A stretch of DNA of 64,000 nucleotides, taken from assembly GCF_003838195.1 (NCBI RefSeq), contig NZ_RCBY01000011.1:1-64000 (forward strand). Direction: 5' to 3'. Numbering within the stretch: the first letter of the stretch is position 1; the number at the start of each line of letters is the position of its first letter. This DNA comes from Okeania hirsuta (GTDB lineage: Bacteria; Cyanobacteriota; Cyanobacteriia; Cyanobacteriales; Microcoleaceae). The notes below the pieces were generated by a model, which worked only from the letters and a program-made list of their open reading frames with translations, was not told where the DNA came from and made no database searches. Both the position numbers and the translations under genes were made by a program. Below, in pieces: positions 58,422-64,000 of the stretch.

Positions 58422-59936
58422 ATGACGATTAAAAGATTAATTTTAAGTATTCTGACTATTGTAGCCATTTCTTTTATTGGTTTTTCTTTATTTAGTAGTG
58501 TAACTCAGCCACAAATTCAAAGTCGTCTGGAGTTATATCAGACTAATTTATTGTTGCACGCTGCGGAATGGCAACCTGAAGATTTAGATAGTAAGAATTT
58601 TGCTGTAGCTAGTGAAGCTTTGATTGGTAATGATTCTTATGAAGCTGGATTAATACAATACAAAAATGCTCGTCAGTCTGCTCAACAGCAACTGGAAAAA
58701 CAAACTTTAGAGGTGGAAAATTTAGGAGAAGTAAAACAGTTATACAAGAATATAAATCAGTTAAAAAGTCTGATTAATGAGTTTGATATTAATATCGGAA
58801 TTTTACAGGCACAAAAAAATAAAATAGATGATGCTAGGCAAAGTTGGCAAAATTTAACTAAGTCAGAAATAGAAAATCTGTCTTTAGGAGAAACGGCAAA
58901 AGTTTTAAGTGAAATTTGGAATAAACCAGCGAGAATTTTACCTGATGCAGAATCTTTAATCCAGAAAAATTTAGATGGATGGTTTCGTTATCGTGCCTTA
59001 AAAAAATTATATAAATTACAGGAAAGACAAGAGGTTTTATCTCAACTAGAAATCCAGGAACAAGAAATAGCTCAACAGGCTGTATTTAAGTTAGCAATTG
59101 TTGCTGGTTTGCCGGGAATGGGATTAGTATTCGGAATAGGATTACTCATATTTTTAGGAGTACAATTGTTAATCTCTGGGAAAGAATCTTTATTCTTAAA
59201 AAATGCCAATTTACCTTGGGAAGTAACCTGGGATGGTGAAACAATTTTACAAGTATTTGTAGTTGGATTTTTCTTGGTCGGACAAATTTTGATTCCTTTA
59301 GGATTAGAGATTTTTAAAGGTTTCACAAATTGGCAACCTGCAATGATGGGAGTGCGGGTACAAGCTGGATATATTTTAGGGAGTTATATTCTGTTTTCTA
59401 TAGGTGGTTTATTGGTACTTTATTTTTCACTAAAGTCATTTTTTCCACTGCCGAAAGATTGGTTTAAATTTGATTTACGCGGTGGTTGGTTTTTCTGGGG
59501 TTTGGGTGGATATTTTGTTGCTTTGCCAATGGTAATTTTAATATCTTTAATTAATCAACAATTATGGCAAGGTCAAGGAGGAAGTAATCCAATTTTACCT
59601 ATTGCTTTGAAAGGGCAAGATGGATTAGCTTTAGCTCTGTTTTATGTCACAGCTTCTATTGCTGCACCAGTTTTTGAGGAGATTATGTTTCGAGGATTTT
59701 TGTTGCCTTCTTTGACAAAATATATGTCAGTTTGGGGAGCTATTGTAGCAAGTGGATTTTTATTTGCCGTCGCTCATTTGAATATTTCAGAAGTTTTACC
59801 TTTGGCAGTTTTAGGAATGATTTTGGGAGTAGTTTATACCAGGTCTCGTAATCTTTTATCTTCTATGTTGTTACATAGTTTATGGAATAGTGGAACTTTG
59901 TTAAGTTTGTATATTTTGGGAAGTGGGGCTGGTTAA
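58422..59936 (+). CDS. CPBP-family intramembrane protease
   Basis: 504 aa. One N-terminal membrane segment (about 5-24) is followed by a ~200-residue helical, Gln/Lys-rich coiled-coil region and then about seven membrane segments from ~225 on. The CPBP (Abi/Rce1-like) motifs are complete: EEIMFRGFLLPSL (glutamate pair and Arg), the FLFAVAHLN histidine, and the terminal SMLLHSLWNSG His/Asn. The family comprises membrane glutamic proteases that process lipidated or membrane proteins; in cyanobacteria the substrate is unknown. The large N-terminal extension is characteristic of the cyanobacterial and plastid subgroup. Confidence 0.92.
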   Translation: MTIKRLILSILTIVAISFIGFSLFSSVTQPQIQSRLELYQTNLLLHAAEWQPEDLDSKNFAVASEALIGNDSYEAGLIQYKNARQSAQQQLEKQTLEVENLGEVKQLYKNINQLKSLINEFDINIGILQAQKNKIDDARQSWQNLTKSEIENLSLGETAKVLSEIWNKPARILPDAESLIQKNLDGWFRYRALKKLYKLQERQEVLSQLEIQEQEIAQQAVFKLAIVAGLPGMGLVFGIGLLIFLGVQLLISGKESLFLKNANLPWEVTWDGETILQVFVVGFFLVGQILIPLGLEIFKGFTNWQPAMMGVRVQAGYILGSYILFSIGGLLVLYFSLKSFFPLPKDWFKFDLRGGWFFWGLGGYFVALPMVILISLINQQLWQGQGGSNPILPIALKGQDGLALALFYVTASIAAPVFEEIMFRGFLLPSLTKYMSVWGAIVASGFLFAVAHLNISEVLPLAVLGMILGVVYTRSRNLLSSMLLHSLWNSGTLLSLYILGSGAG

Positions 59937-60252
59937 TTTTTAGTGTTAGTTTCAGAGACATAAAATAGGGAGTAGGGGAGTAGGGGAGTAGGGGAGTGGG
60001 GAAGTGGGGAAAAAATATTTACCCTGTGAAAAGTCTACTTATTGTGCCTCATAAAAACGGGAAGCAATTTCATTAATTGATAATTGATCATGGATAATTG
60101 ATAATTACCTCTGGTTAAAACCGTTACGGAATTGAATGTAAGGAAATATTATTTCTTTTTTTCCCCTTGAAAGGGGAGGCAGAGTAAGCTGAATTATTTA
60201 ATTAATAATTATTAATTATTAATTTTTCGGTAAATAATCGAAGAAGTATAAA
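59937..60252. other. Spacer with gtagggga array and interspersed repeat
   Basis: A gtagggga array (about 59972-60000) is followed by a variant AATTACCTC repeat (60103-60234) that ends 19 bp before the next ATG. Confidence 0.65.
60103..60234 (+). repeat. Interspersed repeat, variant form
   Basis: aattacctctggttaaaacc, cgttacggaattgaatgtaa, then ccccttgaaaggggaggc and ttttcggtaaa. Reverse counterpart at 27840-27957. Confidence 0.75.
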
Positions 60253-60711
60253 ATGATGAATCTTCTTTTAAATTATTCGAGTTTACTTGGGTTATTAGAT
60301 ATCTTACTAGCCCTATTAATTTTCAACGAATCCCTAAAAAAATTATTATCTCAAGAAGCTTTTGATATTGTTCAATGGATTTTTGTCCCGATCGCCATAC
60401 TATGGTGTGGAGGAATTTTGATTTTTCAGGGGTGGAGACTCGATCCAATATTATTTTTTGTGATGTTTTTGTTACATATTATATTAGTATTTTTGGTAAT
60501 TAAAACTTCCCTATACAATATTGTTTCTCATCAAAAAGCTTTTAATATTATTCAATGGATTTTTGTTAAAATTTTTCTTCCGATCGCCATACTATTGTGT
60601 GGAGGAATTTTGCTTTATCAGGGGTGGAGACTCGATTCAATATTATCTTTTGCTATATTTTTGTTAATTAGTGTATCTATATTTTTGGGTATTAAAGATA
60701 TCTTTAAATAA
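60253..60711 (+). CDS. Ycf66-like small membrane protein with internal duplication
   Basis: 152 aa with about five membrane segments. Two halves repeat each other: IVQWIFVPIAILWCGGILIF with QGWRLDPILFFVMFLL in the first half, and IIQWIFVKIFLPIAILLCGG with LYQGWRLDSILSFAIFLL in the second. The LCGGILLxQGWRLDxIL motif is the core of the Ycf66 family, plastid-encoded in some algae and present in cyanobacteria, of unknown function in thylakoid-bearing organisms. A duplicated core is unusual. ATG 60253 follows the repeat at 60234; no strong ribosome binding site is visible. Recognition rests on motif memory. Confidence 0.7.
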   Translation: MMNLLLNYSSLLGLLDILLALLIFNESLKKLLSQEAFDIVQWIFVPIAILWCGGILIFQGWRLDPILFFVMFLLHIILVFLVIKTSLYNIVSHQKAFNIIQWIFVKIFLPIAILLCGGILLYQGWRLDSILSFAIFLLISVSIFLGIKDIFK

Positions 60712-61129
60712 GTTGCTTCCATACACCTTTCACTAATAACTTTAAATAACTATCATACTGGATTTATTAATAAATCTCATAAATACAGTTTTTTCATTAC
60801 TATTACTACTTGAATAGTTATTATTGGTCATATCATCTCCGTTGGGGGAAGTTTGTGTAAACCCAAGCATAAATATATGTAGGAAATTTAAGTTTTTTTC
60901 TTGACTCTTAAACCCTTCCTGCCTCTTCCCTCTTCCCTCTTCCTTCTTCCTTAATATATGTAGGAAATTTAAGTTTTTTTCTTGACTCTTAAACCTTCTT
61001 CCCTCTTTCTTCTTTCTTCTTCCTTCTTCCTTAATATATGTAGGAAATTTAAATTTTTTTCTTGACTCTTAAACCCTTCCTGCCTCTTTCTTCTTTCTTC
61101 TTCCTTCTTCCTTCTTCCTTCTAAAAATT
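60712..61129. other. Spacer with 80-bp tandem repeat upstream of EamA gene
   Basis: The first 150 bp show nothing. Three ~80-bp units occupy about 60873-61125. Confidence 0.7.
60873..61125 (+). repeat. ~80-bp tandem repeat, three units
   Basis: Units start atatatgtaggaaatttaag at 60873, 60954 and 61034 (periods 81 and 80). Each has tttttttcttgactcttaaac and a pyrimidine-rich cttcttcct tail. They lie directly upstream of ATG 61130, so the transporter's promoter region is within or replaced by them. Confidence 0.93.
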
Positions 61130-62038
61130 ATGGAACTGTGGATAACTAATTTTCAAGGCGAACTAGCAGCATTAACCGGTGCATTTTTATGGGCAGCATC
61201 CTCCGCTGCTTATAGCTTACTTGGGCAAAAAATATCTCCCCTAAAATTAAATTTATTCAAAGGTTTAATAGCGATCGCTCTGATTTTTCTAACTTTAATT
61301 ATTAGTGACAAACTTCAGACAGAAATCAACTCAACTACTATTAATTTATTTCTGATTAGTGGCATTCTTGGTATTGGTTTAGGAGATACTGCCTTTTTTT
61401 CTGCCCTCAAAAATATGGGTGCAAGAAGAACTCTTCTCATGGAAACTTTATCTCCTCCCATGACAGCTTTATTAGCTTTAATTTTCTTAGGAGAACAATT
61501 AACTTTTGGTGCTTGGTGTGGAATTTTAATTACAGTTGGAGGCGTAGCTTGGGTAATCTCAGAAAGAACTCCCGGTGCAGCAATTAGTAATGTTAATATC
61601 AAACAAGGAATACTCTGGGCAATATTAGCAGCAATAGCTAATTCTAGTGGTGCAGTTATCTCCCGTTTTGCTTTGCTTTCCTCAGATATTAATCCTTTAT
61701 TAAGCACATTATTTCGTTTAATTGGAGGAACAACTATTGTTGTTTTATTGTTATTTTTTCAGAAAATAAAACAAGATAAATCAGAGAAATTTAACTGGTC
61801 AATGAAACTTGTAGGAGCAATTTTTATTACAGCTTTTAGCAGCACTTATTTAGGTATTTGGCTACAGCAAACTTCCCTAAAATTTTCTCCCGCAGGTATT
61901 GCTCAAACCCTCTTAGCTACCAGCCCAATATTTATAATTCCCATTGCTGCTCAAATGGGAGAAAAAATAAGCATTAGGTCAATTTTAGGAGTATTAGTTG
62001 CAGTAGTAGGAATTAGTTTACTATTCACTTTTCAGTAA
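61130..62038 (+). CDS. EamA/DMT-superfamily transporter
   Basis: 302 aa with ten predicted membrane helices in two EamA halves (about 10-140 and 155-300). The signature G-A-x-x-W-A near the start (ALTGAFLWAASSAAY) and ETLSPPMTALLALIFLGE at the end of the first half are typical. Family members export or exchange metabolites such as amino acids; the substrate is unknown. The ATG is fixed by the helix start. A MITE left end begins 4 bp after the stop. Confidence 0.92.
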   Translation: MELWITNFQGELAALTGAFLWAASSAAYSLLGQKISPLKLNLFKGLIAIALIFLTLIISDKLQTEINSTTINLFLISGILGIGLGDTAFFSALKNMGARRTLLMETLSPPMTALLALIFLGEQLTFGAWCGILITVGGVAWVISERTPGAAISNVNIKQGILWAILAAIANSSGAVISRFALLSSDINPLLSTLFRLIGGTTIVVLLLFFQKIKQDKSEKFNWSMKLVGAIFITAFSSTYLGIWLQQTSLKFSPAGIAQTLLATSPIFIIPIAAQMGEKISIRSILGVLVAVVGISLLFTFQ

Positions 62039-62041
62039 TTA

Positions 62042-62100
62042 GGGTTTGCTGAAAAAGTTTTTTGGAGGGGGGGGAGGAGTCAGGAGGGAAAAAAGAAGGA
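62042..62100 (+). mobile_element. MITE fragment, GGGTTTGCTGA family (left end)
   Basis: gggtttgctgaaaaagtttt followed by ggaggag repeats, preceded by gtaatta. A right end of the same family in reverse orientation lies at about 62648-62680. No complete element joins them. Confidence 0.6.
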
Positions 62101-62191
62101 ATAAGCAAGAAAAAAGAGGACACGGTATAATACCAAATTGATAAATTTTTACTACAATATAGATAGATTATATTAAAACAGTAAATAACTG

Positions 62192-62648
62192 ATGGAAAAG
62201 TTTGCAGATATTAAAAGCTTACTAAAAGAGTATTATGATTTGGAATTTCCAGTTTCAATCTTTCAATTAGCTGATTTTTTACAAAACTATCCTGAAGAAG
62301 GAATGTGGGATTTAAGTACAGTTAGAGACCGTTTCATCAGATACTGGTTTGGGACTTTGTGTACCTGAAAAGTTCCGCAGAAATGAATCATCAAAGGTTT
62401 ATCGTAAACTTAGCAATGAAAGATATAAAGTGCTACTTGATGAGTGTACAGATGATAATGTAATACCTGCCTTTAAAGTAGGTCGATCTTTATGGTACTG
62501 GGGTGGTGAAGAAGATTCTGAGAAAGCCTACAATTTACTTAAAAAAGCTTACACTGTACTTCAACGTGAAAAATTGTTACACATTCTTGAGATTCACTAT
62601 AATAACAGGGATATTAGATGGGTTGATATGACTGGCTATCCTAAGTAG
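62192..62648 (+). pseudogene. Frameshifted small protein gene (unknown family)
   Basis: Frame 1 from ATG 62192 reads MEKFADIKSLLKEYYDLEFP and on to VRDRFI, then goes out of frame near 62337. Frame 2 continues SDTGLGLCVPEKFRRNESSK and later ECTDDNVIPAFKVGRSLWYW up to the stop at 62648. Joined, it gives about 150 aa without a gap, so one base appears lost. I do not recognise a named domain. The TAG stop overlaps a MITE terminus. It could be a sequencing error. Confidence 0.65.
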
Positions 62649-62883
62649 GGTTTGCTGATTAAATATCAAAGTCTTGATAGATAAAGGTAGACCTCGATCA
62701 GATATTCTTAAAAATAGCTGCTCCAGTTCATTTGAGATAGTTATCTCTATCTTTTTTCCCTTTTTTTCAATATTTACCCCAACTTCGGTCTTCCCTCTTC
62801 CTTCTTTCGTACGGACATTGCATGCAACGTTCCTACCATTTGTAACAAACATTTATCACGCTTGGTATTAGATATATTGGGGT

Positions 62884-62923
62884 CAAAAAAACCACCAAAC
62901 AAGAGATAAATCTCATTTGGTGG
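62884..62923 (-). terminator. Rho-independent terminator of nifZ-nifT
   Basis: On the minus strand CCACCAAA pairs with TTTGGTGG (62892-62899 with 62916-62923), with an inner GAGA/TCTC stem, followed by a run of seven T. It lies 35 bp past the nifT stop. Confidence 0.85.
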
Positions 62924-62958
62924 CTGTACAATAAGGAGTAACTATGGAAAGGAAACTT

Positions 62959-63159
62959 TTAGTTTAATCTCTTAGCATCGATAGTTAAAGGTAGTTTTTC
63001 TGGTTGGTCTTTAGGAATAGATAATTCCCAACCATTTGTTAAAGTTAAAACTTTAATATCTCCATCAATTTTTTGTGAAACAACTTCTTCTTCCAAATCT
63101 TTTTTAGCAACATAAACTTCTAAATTTCCTGCTGCATTATTTCGTAAGATTACTTTCAT
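62959..63159 (-). CDS. nifT: NifT (FixU) nitrogen fixation protein
   Basis: 66 aa. MKVILRNNAAGNLEVYVAKK and the later LEEEVVSQ, TLTNGWELSIP and PLTIDAKRL blocks match NifT/FixU along its full length. NifT is a small protein of the nif regulon with no essential role established; it is thought to help maturation or stability of nitrogenase. ATG 63159 overlaps the stop of nifZ (TAATG), so the two are translated together. The terminator at 62884 ends the unit. Confidence 0.93.
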   Translation of the reverse strand: MKVILRNNAAGNLEVYVAKKDLEEEVVSQKIDGDIKVLTLTNGWELSIPKDQPEKLPLTIDAKRLN

Positions 63160-63425
63160 TAATTTTCCTCTACAACTTCTATTTCATTTTTACGACAGCC
63201 TATAATCATTCCTTTTTTAATGAAATGTACGGAATAAATATAAAATTTTTGTAAGAAGGTGCCTATGCCACAAATATAACCGACCTCTCCCCCTTCCAAA
63301 AGAATGTCACCTCGATTTTTTCCAGGGAAAGTACCATCATTACGAATTATTTTGCGAACTCTTACTTTCTGTTCCAATTCAAATACTGGTGGTCCATCTA
63401 ATTCGATCGCCTCATCTAATTTCAT
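63159..63425 (-). CDS. nifZ: NifZ nitrogenase maturation protein
   Basis: 88 aa. FELEQKVRVRKIIRNDGTFP with GKNRGDILLEGGEVGYI and GTFLQKFYIYSVHFI are typical NifZ sequences. NifZ takes part in formation of the second P-cluster of the MoFe protein. The length is short, as in other cyanobacterial NifZ. In heterocystous cyanobacteria nifV usually precedes nifZ and nifT; no nifV is present before the window edge, where a DUF2949 gene lies 234 bp upstream. An AGGGAGGCAGCT-type ribosome binding site precedes the ATG on the minus strand. Its presence shows nitrogen-fixing ability. Confidence 0.93.
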   Translation of the reverse strand: MKLDEAIELDGPPVFELEQKVRVRKIIRNDGTFPGKNRGDILLEGGEVGYICGIGTFLQKFYIYSVHFIKKGMIIGCRKNEIEVVEEN

Positions 63426-63658
63426 GTAGCTGCCTCCCTAATACTGAGCTAAATCTTAGCGTTATTTTTGGTGGAATGAATAGTGATAATTTCTTTAGAG
63501 ATTATGACATATTAATTATTTAAGAAAAAGTAGCTATTGCTTCTTTCTTTAGGATAGTAAAAATTACATTTAAGCAAAATCTAAAAGTATTTATCACTAT
63601 TAAACATGGGTTTGTCAACGAGAAAGCTTTTATTTAGATAAACTTTATAATTCATCTT

Positions 63659-63889
63659 TTAACTAATTGGTCGATCATAGCAGAAAGTATTGCTATCGTA
63701 AGACTCATGCCAATCAAAAATTTGTTGCAGTTGTTGGAGAGAAATCATACCAAACTTCCAGAGAATCATTGGTAGAGGTCCACAAGAAGCTTCACTGTGT
63801 TTCCGTGCTACAGAAATAGCTGCGGCAGAAATAGCTAATTCTTCCTGCAAAAAATTAATAAATAGAGTTGTTTTGCGATCGCCTTCCAT
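63659..63889 (-). CDS. DUF2949 family protein
   Basis: 76 aa. LINFLQEELAISAAAISVAR followed by LPMILWKFGMISLQQLQQIF and DWHE is the cyanobacterial DUF2949 pattern, a small all-helical protein of unknown function. It points the same way as nifZ-nifT but a 234-bp gap suggests a separate promoter. Its start at 63889 is preceded by an AAGGATAAT sequence. No link to nitrogen fixation is established, though the position next to nifZ is notable. Confidence 0.72.
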   Translation of the reverse strand: MEGDRKTTLFINFLQEELAISAAAISVARKHSEASCGPLPMILWKFGMISLQQLQQIFDWHESYDSNTFCYDRPIS

Positions 63890-64000
63890 AGTTATTATCC
63901 TTAAAATATTAAACTACAGGTAATAGATAAGGAAGGTAACTCCATATCTATTACCAATGAGAATTGTTCATTAAATCAATGGTTGTATTTAGGAAAAACT

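Noticed and set aside
62130-62868. A ~740-bp composite element bounded by ATACCA-type ends around the frameshifted gene
   Set aside because: Both ends resemble the family, but the interior also holds a terminus of another MITE family, so two unrelated fragments explain it as well. Not supported enough to call.

Overview
The window reads as a filamentous, nitrogen-fixing, non-heterocystous cyanobacterium very close to Trichodesmium. The base composition is AT-rich and the cyanobacterial palindrome GCGATCGC is scattered throughout. dnaE is split inside an intein and carries two further inteins. There is a double-domain phosphoglycerate mutase, a Ycf66-like protein, a PEP-CTERM protein, and nifZ-nifT at the right edge. 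Coding density is low. Many gaps of 0.5-1 kb are filled with miniature transposable elements (MITEs), 7-bp tandem repeats and GC-rich palindromes, as expected for that genus. The assignment is from protein families and genome style, not from a database search.

Layout. 0.8-7.1 kb: SLC12-type transporter, single-domain response regulator, GyrA-type topoisomerase subunit. 7.8-15.5 kb (minus): dnaE-C and dnaE-N lie in tandem only about 120 bp apart. They hold the two halves of a split intein plus two complete inteins; one complete intein carries eight 58-residue repeats. 16-19 kb: an unknown 540-aa protein with a HEPN-like motif, then a graveyard of broken toxin-antitoxin and restriction-modification pieces. 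19.1-25.3 kb: three P-loop GTPase-like genes and one single-pass membrane protein, separated by interspersed repeats. This is the best candidate for an undescribed system. 25.5-32.1 kb: SnoaL-like and DUF1499 proteins, then a metal-handling group (HMA2 protein, CPC-less P-type ATPase, DUF5132 protein) interrupted by a TnpB element.

32.5-34.2 kb: an overlapping AAA ATPase/TOPRIM (DUF3226-like) pair resembling OLD- and PARIS-type defence modules. 34.4-48.4 kb: housekeeping and accessory genes: DUF5132, ROK kinase, ankyrin protein, PEP-CTERM protein, LpxB-like glycosyltransferase, creatininase-like protein, 3'(2'),5'-bisphosphate nucleotidase, Mla-type lipid transport (mlaD, mlaF), YvcK and TsaE. 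48.8-57.6 kb: two dihydroorotase-like proteins, one with a lost metal ligand, signal peptidase I, a nested insertion (IS5-like element inside an IS630 transposase gene), a ~175-bp tandem array and a two-domain phosphoglycerate mutase. 58.4-64 kb: CPBP protease, Ycf66-like membrane protein, EamA transporter, a frameshifted gene, nifT, nifZ and a DUF2949 protein.

The main links between genes are these. DnaE-N and DnaE-C must be joined by trans-splicing, and two cis-splicing events are also needed to make one polymerase. nifZ-nifT are translationally coupled and end at a clear terminator. mlaF-mlaD form one lipid-transport unit, and yvcK-tsaE are adjacent. The mobile fraction can be dissected from the sequence alone: one MITE has an empty-site copy 22 kb away, and the nested IS has an exact AAT target duplication whose removal restores the interrupted reading frame.
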